From a virus: a stretch of DNA of 55,430 nucleotides. The translations under genes were made by a program, and so were the position numbers. This document shows positions 1-7,592 of the stretch, piece by piece (positions within the stretch are counted from its first letter, which is position 1; every line of letters begins with the position of its first letter). Below the pieces are notes generated by a model. It saw only the letters and a list, made by a program, of their open reading frames with translations. It was not told the origin of the DNA and made no database searches. The stretch lies in IMG/VR virus record IMGVR_UViG_3300032050_005838, positions 1-55,430 of that record. One strand, written 5' to 3'.

Positions 1-23
1 AGGGTCAGTAATTTAAAATTCAT
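1..23 (-). CDS. 5' end of an unidentified gene cut by the window edge
   Basis: An ATG at 23-21 on the minus strand opens a frame that runs out of the window after seven complete codons (MNFKLLT) plus two bases. It is preceded by a good Shine-Dalgarno GGAGAT five bases upstream and by a sigma70-like promoter at 53-81. Too little is present to identify the product. Confidence 0.45.
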
Positions 24-52
24 TTCAATCTCCAAAAAGTTTAAGATAGTGT

Positions 53-81
53 ATTGTAACGCAAAAAGATTTATTCGTCAA
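53..81 (-). promoter_or_regulatory. sigma70-type early promoter, TTGACG-N17-TACAAT
   Basis: The -35 box TTGACG (81-76) and -10 box TACAAT (58-53) are separated by exactly 17 bp on the minus strand. It sits over the stop codon of the 78-aa gene and would drive the truncated gene at the left edge. The architecture matches eight other promoters in the window. Confidence 0.6.
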
Positions 82-307
82 CTTGATCAATACCAAAATG
101 GCGTCTGACTGCCCGGCTGGTGTTCCAGCCAATGTTTTGGAACAGGTTTCGGTCAATCACTGTGGTACATTCTTCTACAATCAACTCGGCGAACTTTTGG
201 TAAGCCTGTTCACATTCTTCGGCACCCATCCATTTGGGCCATGGTTCGCCTTTGACGTCCACATACATTCCTGCCTCTTGAGCAAGTTCTTGAATTCGTT
301 TGTTCAT
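71..307 (-). CDS. small conserved T4-like phage protein, unknown function
   Basis: A 78-aa acidic soluble protein without signal peptide or membrane segment. Its opening (MNKRIQELAQEAG, then a Trp-Pro-Lys-Trp segment and an alpha-helical ECEQAYQKFAELIVEEC stretch) resembles small early proteins found across T4-like marine and freshwater phages. That is recognition of style, not a database hit. The start overlaps the stop of the 210-aa gene by 4 nt (ATGA), so the two are translationally coupled. No catalytic motif is visible. Confidence 0.75.
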   Translation of the reverse strand: MNKRIQELAQEAGMYVDVKGEPWPKWMGAEECEQAYQKFAELIVEECTTVIDRNLFQNIGWNTSRAVRRHFGIDQVDE

Positions 308-936
308 GTTCGTTCCTCAATGGAATAAAACCAATCATCCCCGGCTGACCACTTGCGTGTGCCATCCACTGTGAATATGGTCTGTGCGGCCTTGAAGTCT
401 GGAAACTTAACATTGCCAGAAATCAAACTTTGATCATACCACAAGCATCGATTGTTGGGCTGGCAGGCAAACTGTCCGTTTTCTAATCGAATAAAATTAA
501 AGCTCTTGTGTTCTTCTGCAACTTCGGTAAAACCGGTGTCCACATCCATGCCGTCGGCACAAAAGTCCACAGTGAACAAATAGGTTCCGTGATGCCATTC
601 TTTGTCTTTGCCCAGAAACTTCACACCTAGATTACGTAGACCTATTTTTTCAATGATAGTGAAACGATAACCCATACAATCCCAAAGCTGTAGGATATCT
701 ATGGGTAGATTGCCGGTGTGGTCTTGTTGCCATACATAGGCATGGATTGGCAATTTGTCGTAGAGTGCTCCGTAGTTGGGCAACAAGCTCTCAATACGAA
801 ACACTTGTCCACGTAGAGCTTTGAGACTGACCCAGATGGCGGGTTCAAGTTCTCCATGACCTTGTTCAAAGTTATAGAGAAATTCTCGTTTGACCCAACA
901 CTTGATGGGCGGTAATGATCCCACAATGTAACTCAT
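304..936 (-). CDS. conserved phage protein, unknown function
   Basis: A 210-aa soluble protein beginning MSYIVGSLPPIKCWVKREFL. Similar openings and the internal HGTYLFTVDFC segment are remembered from cyanophage-type T4-like genomes, where the protein is uncharacterised. The middle third is rich in aromatic residues and the C-terminus reads as beta strands, with no recognisable active site. It is the second gene of a three-gene early unit (50-aa, 210-aa, 78-aa) transcribed from the perfect sigma70 promoter at 1119-1147; all joints are 4-nt overlaps. Confidence 0.8.
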   Translation of the reverse strand: MSYIVGSLPPIKCWVKREFLYNFEQGHGELEPAIWVSLKALRGQVFRIESLLPNYGALYDKLPIHAYVWQQDHTGNLPIDILQLWDCMGYRFTIIEKIGLRNLGVKFLGKDKEWHHGTYLFTVDFCADGMDVDTGFTEVAEEHKSFNFIRLENGQFACQPNNRCLWYDQSLISGNVKFPDFKAAQTIFTVDGTRKWSAGDDWFYSIEERT

Positions 937-1085
937 GCTGTGTCCCGGTTGCGATGTTTGACCTTGCGATTATACACGATCTTGGATTTTTCTGCACGTG
1001 ATTTGAACGGGGTGTCGCGAGCGTACAACTCCACAGCACGTCTGCGCAGTCTAGGTATTTGTAATACTAAAGTTATAGGTTTCAT
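933..1085 (-). CDS. 50-aa basic protein, unknown function
   Basis: An open frame of 50 codons starts at ATG 1085-1083 and ends TGA 935-933, overlapping the next ATG by 4 nt. The product is strongly basic (runs such as RLRRRAVEL and NRKVKHRNRD), which suggests nucleic-acid or ribosome contact, but no family is recognised. It is the first gene after the consensus promoter at 1119-1147. The leader is about 27 nt and has no strong Shine-Dalgarno, only GAAGT. Confidence 0.55.
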   Translation of the reverse strand: MKPITLVLQIPRLRRRAVELYARDTPFKSRAEKSKIVYNRKVKHRNRDTA

Positions 1086-1094
1086 GTTTACTTC

Positions 1095-1138
1095 ATAAAA
1101 AAATCCGATCCATGCGTTATTATAGCACGAACCGGATT
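1095..1138 (-). terminator. stem-loop with T run, promoter inside the loop
   Basis: On the minus strand AATCCG (1138-1133) can pair with CGGATT (1107-1102), followed by a run of seven T. The 25-nt loop contains the -10 box of the promoter at 1119-1147. It could terminate phasin read-through, while transcripts starting at about 1112 lack the 5' arm. The stem is only 6-7 bp, so the call is tentative. Confidence 0.4.
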
Positions 1139-1147
1139 ATGTGTCAA
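1119..1147 (-). promoter_or_regulatory. perfect-consensus sigma70 promoter, TTGACA-N17-TATAAT
   Basis: -35 TTGACA at 1147-1142, -10 TATAAT at 1124-1119, spacer 17 bp, minus strand. Predicted start is near 1112. It drives the 50-aa, 210-aa and 78-aa genes. An exact match to the host housekeeping consensus is typical of T4-like early promoters. Confidence 0.8.
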
Positions 1148-1171
1148 GTACCCTTACGGAGTACAGGGCAA

Positions 1172-1447
1172 TTACTTCTTAGAAGTAGTAGATTGGTAAG
1201 CCTTCATGATACCTTCACCAAACTTGGTGTAGTCAAACTTCATGGCTTCTTGTGAGGCCTTGACCATTTCGCTAGTTAATGTAGCAAATGTATCTGTACC
1301 AACTTTGGCAGCTTTCTTTGTGTAAGAGGCTTGCTCATCAATGAAAGTGTTCATTGCGTCTGCGATTTTTTCGTTTTGGACAAATGTCTTGACAAATTGT
1401 TTTTTACCGGTTTGTACGGCGTCGATTGTTGCGTCTAATGTAAACAT
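1172..1447 (-). CDS. phasin-like polyhydroxyalkanoate granule protein
   Basis: A 91-aa, almost entirely helical protein with the phasin pattern: a first amphipathic helix with FVKTFVQNEKIADAMNTFID, a second with TLTSEMVKASQEAMKFDYTK, and a Lys/Ser/Thr-rich end. Phasins coat intracellular PHA granules and control their size and accessibility. Host phasins of this type are usually 110-190 aa, so this is a compact version. A strong RBS (AGGAG) precedes the ATG. The gene stands alone, divergent from the Ala/Pro/Lys-rich gene at 1597. A palindrome at 1522-1540 lies in its upstream region. A role in PHA storage during infection is inferred from the family. Confidence 0.7.
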   Translation of the reverse strand: MFTLDATIDAVQTGKKQFVKTFVQNEKIADAMNTFIDEQASYTKKAAKVGTDTFATLTSEMVKASQEAMKFDYTKFGEGIMKAYQSTTSKK

Positions 1448-1521
1448 AATTTTCTCCTATTAAGCGAGTTTACTACAGGGCCCGACCTATTCAGCACCCT
1501 ATGTTCTATTGTAACATTATT

Positions 1522-1540
1522 TATGTTGCGGCGCAACATA
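1522..1540. promoter_or_regulatory. 19-bp perfect palindrome (operator-like) between divergent genes
   Basis: TATGTTGC-GGC-GCAACATA is an 8-bp inverted repeat with a 3-bp centre. It lies in the intergenic space between the phasin gene and the plus-strand gene at 1597. The core TGC-N3-GCA resembles the TGC-rich sites bound by PhaR, the repressor of host phasin genes. It directly abuts a CATAAATA element on the minus strand. Regulator and function are inferred. Confidence 0.5.
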
Positions 1541-1568
1541 TTTTGATATTTTTTCTAGTGAATGGTCA

Positions 1569-1578
1569 CTAATAAATA
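1569..1578 (+). promoter_or_regulatory. T4-late-like promoter CTAATAAATA
   Basis: The 10-mer CTAATAAATA lies 18 nt before the start at 1597 and recurs exactly at 47761-47770 before the plus-strand tail fibre gene. T4 late promoters have TATAAATA at -10 and no -35 box. Assignment to a late sigma (gp55-like) is inferred. Confidence 0.5.
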
Positions 1579-1596
1579 ACTGTATAGGAGAACATT

Positions 1597-1848
1597 ATGT
1601 TTACAAAAATCAAAGAATTCTTGTTTGGTAAAGACCCGGTACAATCACCTGTGGCGGCACCTTACAAGGTTGATGCACCGGCAGAAGTTGGCAAGCCAGC
1701 TGACGATCGAGTTGAAGCACCTGCACCAGTTGCGGCTGCTAAACCGGCTGTCAAGGCACCTGCCAAGAAAGCACCAGCACCAAAAGCTGAGCCTAAGCCC
1801 AAATCACCACCAAAACCGCGAGCTCCTCGAAAGCCTGCGGCCAAGTAA
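1597..1848 (+). CDS. Ala/Pro/Lys-rich protein with amphipathic N-terminus
   Basis: 83 aa. Residues 1-14 (MFTKIKEFLFGKDP) could form a short amphipathic helix; the rest is an Ala/Pro/Lys low-complexity tail with AAKPAVKAPAKKAPAPK-type repeats, strongly basic at the end. Such AAKP tails occur in histone-H1-like proteins and in PhaF, the DNA-binding phasin of pseudomonads. The gene is divergent from the phasin and ends at a strong terminator. A granule- or nucleoid-binding role is a guess from composition and neighbour; it may equally be a virion-associated linker. The RBS (TAGGAG) is good. Confidence 0.7.
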   Translation: MFTKIKEFLFGKDPVQSPVAAPYKVDAPAEVGKPADDRVEAPAPVAAAKPAVKAPAKKAPAPKAEPKPKSPPKPRAPRKPAAK

Positions 1849-1876
1849 AAAAACCCCGAAAGGGGCTTTTTTTATC
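1849..1876. terminator. bidirectional rho-independent terminator
   Basis: CCCC-GAAA-GGGG flanked by a run of A on the left and seven T on the right lies between the convergent genes ending at 1848 (+) and 1872 (-). The structure works on both strands. Confidence 0.85.
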
Positions 1877-2354
1877 TAGTAATCATAGCAAAAGTAAACA
1901 GCACGACAGGGACAGCTATTGCCATGAAACTGGTACCTATGAGTAGTCTATCTATCATGTCGGACTGTGCTTGAATTCTAGCATTTTTTATGTCTGCCTG
2001 TAGCTTGGCACGTTCTTTGTACATACGCACACGTTCAGCCATCATTTCGTCCCATACATCCTTGTTGCCTGACCATATCAACATCTCTTTTAGTTCTTTC
2101 TCAGCATCTCGCAGTGCCTTGCTCTGCATGGCAATCTGTACAGACATTGCTCTGATCTGCCCGTCGGTGAGAATTTTTTTACTGGTTTGTGCCTCTATGC
2201 TGGCAGCGTGAATTGTGTCGCTGTTCTCAAAGAACTTGGCAAACTGTCCGTAGAGACTGTTGACATCCTTGCCCAGAGCAATGGCTTTTTTGATATAATT
2301 TACCGATTGTTGGGCGGCTGTGAACGCAATGCCAATTGTGATAGGATCAAGCAT
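1872..2354 (-). CDS. conserved phage membrane-anchored protein
   Basis: 160 aa beginning MLDPITIGIAFTAAQQSV. Residues about 60-130 form a long charged helix or coiled coil; residues about 136-158 (IGTSFMAIAVPVVLFTFAMI) form one C-terminal membrane segment. T4-like cyanophages carry proteins with the same MLDPIT opening and a helical core beside the same neighbours. Function is unknown; a tail-anchored inner-membrane protein with a cytosolic coiled coil fits the sequence. It overlaps the 55-aa gene upstream by 8 nt. Confidence 0.75.
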   Translation of the reverse strand: MLDPITIGIAFTAAQQSVNYIKKAIALGKDVNSLYGQFAKFFENSDTIHAASIEAQTSKKILTDGQIRAMSVQIAMQSKALRDAEKELKEMLIWSGNKDVWDEMMAERVRMYKERAKLQADIKNARIQAQSDMIDRLLIGTSFMAIAVPVVLFTFAMITR

Positions 2355-2514
2355 TTTTCTTGGGTTCCTTGTCTTTGGGCGGCTTTAGGGGCCTGTCCCA
2401 TTGTACACATACCACCCGACGATTATAGACGTCACCCGTCCATGTCCACTTTACACACCTTGGCTCATTTGCCAGCATGCCTGCCAACATCAATGAGCCA
2501 ATGGCGTTGAACAT
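2347..2514 (-). CDS. 55-aa small protein with WTGDVYNRR motif
   Basis: The frame starts at ATG 2514-2512, one base after the stop of the 206-aa gene, and ends at TGA 2349-2347 inside the next gene. An N-terminal hydrophobic stretch (MFNAIGSLMLAGMLAN) precedes CVKWTWTGDVYNRRVVCVQW, with two Cys flanking an aromatic strand. I recognise the W-x-GDVYNR-x-V motif as a recurring small protein of T4-like marine phages, function unknown. The short hydrophobic start could be a signal peptide, placing a possible disulfide outside the cytoplasm. Confidence 0.65.
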   Translation of the reverse strand: MFNAIGSLMLAGMLANEPRCVKWTWTGDVYNRRVVCVQWDRPLKPPKDKEPKKNA

Positions 2515-2515
2515 A

Positions 2516-3136
2516 CTACTTGTTGGCCAATGGATTGTCCATGGCTTTTTGTATCTTGCTGTCGACTTCTCTCTTGAGTGTTTCTACTTCGCGGTTGATT
2601 TCTCTACGAGCTGATGTAAATTCACTGTTGATTTCCTTGCGTGTGTTTTCCATGTCTCGGCGAATTGCAGCCGCTTCAGTTCTGGCTCTCTCTAAGTCTT
2701 CACGCACTGCCTTGCGCATATCTCGCATCTCTGATTCAGTTTCACGCTGTGCTGTTTTGACACTGCGTTCCACTTGTTCTGTAACAGTTTCGTTACGACG
2801 AATATCATTCTTCAAATCAGTTTTGATATCACGAGTGTAGTCGCTGGTTTTGCTAGAGTTTTCTTCAATCACAGCTAAACGCTTGTCAAATTCACTTAGA
2901 TCCGGAGCGGCGTATTCAGCAATCTTTTTCTTCATGCCCACGTAGTCTTTGTACACTTCAAATGTTCCATATAGTCCGCCCAGTATACTACTAACAATAG
3001 TGGCGGCCACCATGAGCTTGGCTGGTGTAAATTCATATCCACCAATTGAGATAACAGTATCTTTTGAGGCGTACTTTTTGGCGGCTGCTTCTAGTTCATC
3101 AACCTTGGCATTAACATTTTTTATTTCTTCTGTCAT
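2516..3136 (-). CDS. membrane-anchored coiled-coil protein
   Basis: 206 aa. A short charged N-terminus is followed by a membrane segment at about 39-60 (PAKLMVAATIVSSILGGLYG), then about 130 residues of heptad-like, Arg/Glu-rich coiled coil (repeats of the REIN-x-E-x-x-x-x-REI type). This is the size and plan of phage membrane-tethered coiled-coil proteins; no enzymatic motif is present. It lies in one minus-strand unit with the exported 744-aa protein upstream (10-nt gap) and the two small membrane proteins downstream. A scaffolding or envelope-contact role is inferred. Confidence 0.75.
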   Translation of the reverse strand: MTEEIKNVNAKVDELEAAAKKYASKDTVISIGGYEFTPAKLMVAATIVSSILGGLYGTFEVYKDYVGMKKKIAEYAAPDLSEFDKRLAVIEENSSKTSDYTRDIKTDLKNDIRRNETVTEQVERSVKTAQRETESEMRDMRKAVREDLERARTEAAAIRRDMENTRKEINSEFTSARREINREVETLKREVDSKIQKAMDNPLANK

Positions 3137-3146
3137 TTTTGTTTCC

Positions 3147-5381
3147 TTATTTGTATTGTAAGTTCACCAGTTCTTGGTGTAATCGATCACTGGCTAGTCC
3201 ACGCAACAATCTCACATTGTCAACGTTGACTTGATTTCGATAAATCTCTCGTGGTGCATAAAAGCTCGCATCTGGCATGGCCACTGCGTATGCTTGATAA
3301 CCTTGAGGTTGTGTTGCCATTGTTGCAATGTCTACTCGGCCTGCTAATTCATTTGGTTGAACATTCTTGTTTACTGCGTCTGTTTTTTGTTCTTGTGCAT
3401 TTGCGTTTAATATCGCTGGACGTTGTTCCATTGCATCATTTAATGCTGACCGTCCACCCACTTTGATACCTTCATTCTGTGGAACTTCTACGTCTGGTTG
3501 TCTGTTATTAATGCCCGGTGGTGCTTGTAAACTGTACATATCAAATTGACTCTGCATCATACTTGAGGATAACGATGCGCTTGGGTCAGCAAATACGCTT
3601 TGTGTTGCTGGACGTAGTCCACCAACATTGACCACGCTAGTTTGTGATACACTGGCTACATTTACTGCAGGTGCCTGTGATTGAATGTTAACAGTCGCAG
3701 ACAATCCTGTACTTGTATTAGATTGTGTCATACTGCTAGAGATACTTTGTGTAGTTAATGTGCCTGCGACATTTTCTGCTTGTTGTTGTGCCTGTTGTGC
3801 ATCTTTGGCTGCGGCTGACTCTGCGGCTTGAACCACTGTTTTGGCTTCGTTGCCTATTCTAGCTTGATTACTACTAATCATACTCATAACACTACTTAAA
3901 CTAGGACTTGATTTGCTAGTGCTGTCACCTGCTGTTTTAACTTCGCCTGCTTTGGGTTGACTGCCGCCACCTTGCGGAGGAGGTTGATTTGCTGGTGTAT
4001 TATTTGTATTAGAAGCCGGCGGAGGTGGACCTTCTCGGGGAGGTGGACTACCTGGTGGCGGTTCTGAGCCTGGTGGAGGGGGAGGACTACCCGGTGGCGG
4101 TGGACTGCCAGGAGGAGGTGGAGGCTGTGTAGGATCATTCGCTGACATTCCTGTTGCAGGATCCATTGTTGAGGACTGTGTACCATCTGTAGTTGATGTG
4201 CTTGCCGGCGCAAGTTGTTTTGCTATAGCGAATGCATATCCTTTACAATTTGAACTGTATAAAGGATTAGCTATACAAGGATCAGCAGTGTAAATCATTG
4301 TTGCCCAAGCACCTTCTATAGACGAATTTGTACCTGATGCGGACCCTACAATTCTACTCGTACCCAGTAATGATTGATTCATACTTGATGGCAACAGATA
4401 TTTGTCACTAACTGATCCACTAGTGCCGTCACCTGTAAAACTATAACTCTTTGAATGTATAGACTGGTTGTTACTATTAGTAAGTGAGAATGTTGCATTT
4501 GCATATGCAGGCACGTTCATATACCATGAACACGATCCGTCTTGGTTGGTAGCAGTACATCCGTACCAACTTTGTCCAACTCTCCAATTAAACCCGTAAT
4601 TAAATCCATGTACTCTAGCACCAACACCTGCACTTTGTAATGCTGTATTAATAGCAAATGCTTGATTTAGACTAGAACCACCTTGAGTTGAATCTAATAA
4701 ATTATTAGTGTTAAGAATGTTACCAAAGCCAGCACAAGTTGAACTATAAGCAGGATTACTAGCACAGGGATCAACTGAGTATTTTAATTTAGCGTATACA
4801 TCAGTAACCACCGGCCCATACAAACCAGCCCAGCCTCCCGAGTCAACACCGGAGAATGAAATGTTTAGTTTATTAAGACCAGTGAGTGTGTATGGAGTTG
4901 CAAAGGTAACATTCTGATTTTCTTGCTGCCAGGCATATAGCCACGTGTTATAATTAAAATTCTGAGAATATACATTAGTACCTGCTGAGTTAGTTAAACT
5001 AACATTAGCACTTAATTGATCAACTATGCCATTTGAATCAGTGCAAGATTGTTCCCCACCTATTTGGTTCTTACACCAGTTAGCATACCGCCATCCATAT
5101 TGTAGCCCGTTGACTACAATGCCTGTTCCATTTAAGGCTTGATTGACTGCAATTGATTGTGATACGGTGCCAGCTTGCCAACTAAATTGATAACCATAAC
5201 TGCCCCCAGCGCCAAACAACCCGGGTTCACCATTTCCAGTTGCGGTCCATCCAGTAGATCCGTTGGTGAATACTGGATTGGTAATCAAATTACCAGTAAT
5301 AGATATATCTTGACTGTTAGAATAGCTTGTGAGCAAGAACGCCAAGGATAGCGCCAATGCCAACTTTCTTATAAGTGTCAT
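3147..5381 (-). CDS. large Sec-exported protein with Pro/Gly linker
   Basis: 744 aa with a clear signal peptide (MTLIRKLALALSLAFLLTSYSNS, about 23 residues). Residues about 30-360 contain two related beta-rich, Gly/Asn/Ser/aromatic domains, each with a Cys pair around DPCASNPAYSSTCAGF-like motifs. Residues about 410-470 are a Pro/Gly linker of PPPPGS repeats. About 480-640 is low-complexity Ser/Gln/Ala. The last 60 residues (APREIYRNQVNVDNVRLLRG) form a conserved tail seen in cyanophage proteins. Its first 65 nt overlap the 3' end of the upstream exported gene. Function unknown; an extracellular or periplasmic phage protein is indicated. Confidence 0.8.
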   Translation of the reverse strand: MTLIRKLALALSLAFLLTSYSNSQDISITGNLITNPVFTNGSTGWTATGNGEPGLFGAGGSYGYQFSWQAGTVSQSIAVNQALNGTGIVVNGLQYGWRYANWCKNQIGGEQSCTDSNGIVDQLSANVSLTNSAGTNVYSQNFNYNTWLYAWQQENQNVTFATPYTLTGLNKLNISFSGVDSGGWAGLYGPVVTDVYAKLKYSVDPCASNPAYSSTCAGFGNILNTNNLLDSTQGGSSLNQAFAINTALQSAGVGARVHGFNYGFNWRVGQSWYGCTATNQDGSCSWYMNVPAYANATFSLTNSNNQSIHSKSYSFTGDGTSGSVSDKYLLPSSMNQSLLGTSRIVGSASGTNSSIEGAWATMIYTADPCIANPLYSSNCKGYAFAIAKQLAPASTSTTDGTQSSTMDPATGMSANDPTQPPPPPGSPPPPGSPPPPPGSEPPPGSPPPREGPPPPASNTNNTPANQPPPQGGGSQPKAGEVKTAGDSTSKSSPSLSSVMSMISSNQARIGNEAKTVVQAAESAAAKDAQQAQQQAENVAGTLTTQSISSSMTQSNTSTGLSATVNIQSQAPAVNVASVSQTSVVNVGGLRPATQSVFADPSASLSSSMMQSQFDMYSLQAPPGINNRQPDVEVPQNEGIKVGGRSALNDAMEQRPAILNANAQEQKTDAVNKNVQPNELAGRVDIATMATQPQGYQAYAVAMPDASFYAPREIYRNQVNVDNVRLLRGLASDRLHQELVNLQYK

Positions 5382-6447
5382 CTAATTTTACCTCATCCAA
5401 CTTTGGAATCTTGTGTGGATTAGCTTCCCAACTTGCCTTGGCTTGTTCACCAATCTTGCCTTCGTATGGGCAAGGTGTACCGGCTGCCAACATAGCGTCA
5501 AACACACGACGGTCTTGACACATGGTAGCAACTGCGGCTACCTTCATTCCCATGTCGTATAGTGTCTTTGAGAGTTTCAATCGTTCACAATTCATATCAC
5601 GTACGGTACCACCTGAACTAACACCAAATACTTGTGTCTGAACTGATCCAGAACTACCTGTACTACATAGGTCAGCGTTACCACCTGACAGCATAGCAGG
5701 TGCTACCGCAGTAGGCGGAGGTTGAATAACACGTTGCGTAATCTCAGTTTGATTAATATTCTTGTTGGTTAACTCACCTTGCTGAATATTTGTGTTAACT
5801 GAATTATTTTGATTAACATTATTGTTAACTGAAGTACTTGTAGAATTATTAATATTACGATTGGTCATATCACCAGTGTTAACGTTGTTGTTGGTAGAGG
5901 TACTGGTGCTGACATTGTTGTTGTTATTTGTAGCTGTGCTGGTACTCACATTGTTGTTGTTATATGTCATTGTACCAGTATTTTCGTTTTTGTTGATATT
6001 GGTATTGTTGCTGGTACTGGTGCTGACATTGTTGTTGTTGTATGTCATTGTTCCAGAGTTGATGTTGTTATTGGTATAAGTCATTGATCCTGAATTCACA
6101 TTGTTATTGTTAACAGTGCTTGTACCGCTATTGATGTTGTTATTTGTGTTTACACTGGTACTGTTGTTATTGTTAGTATTTGCACTGGTACTATTAACTG
6201 TGGCTGCGCTGGTACTGGTACTGTTGCTGTTGGTATTGCTGTTTGAAGTAACTGTGCTGGTGCTGTTGCTGGTGCTGTTGGTATCAACCAGGGTTTTTGA
6301 GTCGTAGGTACCTTGGTTGATTAATGTACTTGTGCCAGTGGTTGTTCCACCAGCTGTACTAGATGTAGTGGTTGTTTGTGCTGTGGCAGTGACCACAAGC
6401 ACAAGGCTGGCTAGGCCTATGGCAATTCTTTTTATCATCGTACTCAC
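5317..6447 (-). CDS. Sec-exported Asn/Ser/Thr-repeat protein
   Basis: 376 aa. Signal peptide at 1-23 (MSTMIKRIAIGLASLVLVVTATA), then about 210 residues of imperfect repeats rich in Asn, Ser and Thr (NNNNVSTST, NINSGTMTY), compatible with a beta-solenoid or amyloid-like fibre. Residues about 245-340 form a Cys-containing domain (DLCSTG, RDMNCERLKLS, MCQDRRVFDAM, GTPCPYEGK) of a type remembered in T4-like cyanophages; a hydrophobic stretch ends the protein. Partner of the 744-aa exported protein, with a 65-nt overlap. Function unknown; a surface fibre or curli-like component is one guess. Confidence 0.8.
   Translation of the reverse strand: MSTMIKRIAIGLASLVLVVTATAQTTTTSSTAGGTTTGTSTLINQGTYDSKTLVDTNSTSNSTSTVTSNSNTNSNSTSTSAATVNSTSANTNNNNSTSVNTNNNINSGTSTVNNNNVNSGSMTYTNNNINSGTMTYNNNNVSTSTSNNTNINKNENTGTMTYNNNNVSTSTATNNNNNVSTSTSTNNNVNTGDMTNRNINNSTSTSVNNNVNQNNSVNTNIQQGELTNKNINQTEITQRVIQPPPTAVAPAMLSGGNADLCSTGSSGSVQTQVFGVSSGGTVRDMNCERLKLSKTLYDMGMKVAAVATMCQDRRVFDAMLAAGTPCPYEGKIGEQAKASWEANPHKIPKLDEVKLDDTYKKVGIGAILGVLAHKLF
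5780..6300 (-). repeat. tandem Asn/Ser/Thr codon repeats within the 376-aa gene
   Basis: About 500 bp of imperfect short repeats built from AAC/AAT, AGC/AGT and ACT/ACC codons. Units such as NNNNVSTST and SGTMTYNNN recur several times. Hydrophobic frames on the opposite strand are by-products of this composition. Confidence 0.7.
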
Positions 6448-6466
6448 CTTATAATTATTATGTTAA

Positions 6467-6476
6467 TATTTATTGC
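6467..6476 (-). promoter_or_regulatory. T4-late-like promoter GCAATAAATA
   Basis: AATAAATA on the minus strand 20 nt before the start of the 376-aa exported protein; it shares the AATAAATA core with the elements at 1569 and 47761. No good -35 box is present. Confidence 0.45.
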
Positions 6477-6501
6477 TCTAGAACAAAGAAATAGTGAGCA
6501 T

Positions 6502-6522
6502 AAAAAAGCCCCTTTCGGGGCT
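6502..6522 (-). terminator. rho-independent terminator after pstS
   Basis: AGCCCC-GAAA-GGGGCT stem followed by a run of T on the minus strand, 46 nt after the pstS stop. It separates the phosphate block from the exported-protein genes. Confidence 0.85.
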
Positions 6523-6567
6523 AGTGCTAGTTACGAGTTCTAGCCGTACTCTATTTTTGTACGCGGT

Positions 6568-7569
6568 TTACTTGATCTGTGTCCAAACACGCTCACGGAT
6601 CTGCTTTGTTAAACTGTCTGGCAGTGCCACATAGTCTAAGTCTGCGGCATCTTTCTTGCCATTCTTGAATGCCCAATCAAAGAATTTTAGTACTTCATCG
6701 CTGGTGGCTTTGCTCTTTGGCTCTTTGTACATGATGATGAAACTGGCTGAACTTACTGGCCAAGCATTGGGGTTCTTTTGATCCACAATGCTCAATCCCA
6801 TACCAGGAACACTAAACCAATCAGCACCGTCTGCCGCGGCTGCAAATGTTAGGTCATCTGGGCTAACATATTTGCCTGACTTGTTTTGTAACTGTAGGAA
6901 TACCATATTGTTTTTCTTAACATAAGCATACTCTACATAACCAATTGAACCTTTGATACGGTTCACATTGGCAGCAACACCTTCATTGCCCTTGCCCCCT
7001 ACACTATTTGGTGAGGGCCATTTAACTGCGGCACCACGACCTACTTTAGCTAGCCACTCAGGACTTACTGTAGCAAGATAGTCGGTCCAGTTGAATGTGG
7101 TGCCAGAACCGTCGGCACGGTGAACCACTGTGATCAGTTCGTTAGGCAAATTTTTGCCTGGATTCAATGCCACCAACTTAGGATCATTCCATCTAGCAAT
7201 AGTACCCATGAATACTTCAGCCATAACTGGGCCGGTGATACGTAGTTCTCCAGGCTTGACGCCGTCTAAGTTAACTACTGGAACAGTGCCGCCAATGATG
7301 GCAGGAAATTGAACCTGACCGTTTTTGTCTAGGTCTTCACCTTTGACTGGAGCATCAGTTGCACCAAAGTCTACGGTCTTTGCGTTGATTTGTCTAATGC
7401 CACCTGAACTACCAATGCTTTGATAGTTCAAACTGTTGCCAGTTGCTTTCTTGTATCCTTCTGCCCATTTAGAATAGATAGGCATTGGAAAAGTTGCACC
7501 AGCACCTGTAATGTCTGCGTTTGCTGAAAATGTTACTGCGGTTAATAAGATTGCTAGTAGTTTGTTCAC
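6568..7569 (-). CDS. pstS: PstS periplasmic phosphate-binding protein
   Basis: 333 aa, the usual length for PstS. Signal peptide at 1-18 (MNKLLAILLTAVTFSANA). The phosphate-binding motifs are readable: ITGAGATFPMPIYSKW near the N-terminus, YQSIGSSGGIRQI, DFGATDAPV and HRADGSGTTFNWTDYL. PstS captures phosphate for the host PstCAB transporter; T4-like cyanophages carry pstS as a phosphate-starvation gene. Start is GTG (7569-7567) behind AAGGAGAAC. It has its own three-repeat Pho box overlapping the end of the glycosyltransferase gene, and its own terminator. No phage pstC/A/B is in the window, so it must work with the host transporter. Confidence 0.95.
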   Translation of the reverse strand: MNKLLAILLTAVTFSANADITGAGATFPMPIYSKWAEGYKKATGNSLNYQSIGSSGGIRQINAKTVDFGATDAPVKGEDLDKNGQVQFPAIIGGTVPVVNLDGVKPGELRITGPVMAEVFMGTIARWNDPKLVALNPGKNLPNELITVVHRADGSGTTFNWTDYLATVSPEWLAKVGRGAAVKWPSPNSVGGKGNEGVAANVNRIKGSIGYVEYAYVKKNNMVFLQLQNKSGKYVSPDDLTFAAAADGADWFSVPGMGLSIVDQKNPNAWPVSSASFIIMYKEPKSKATSDEVLKFFDWAFKNGKKDAADLDYVALPDSLTKQIRERVWTQIK

Positions 7570-7592
7570 TGAGTTCTCCTTGTTGTGACAAG

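Noticed and set aside
5822-6307. Hydrophobic Leu/Val plus-strand frames that look like membrane proteins
   Set aside because: They are the complement of the Asn/Ser/Thr codon repeats in the exported 376-aa gene.
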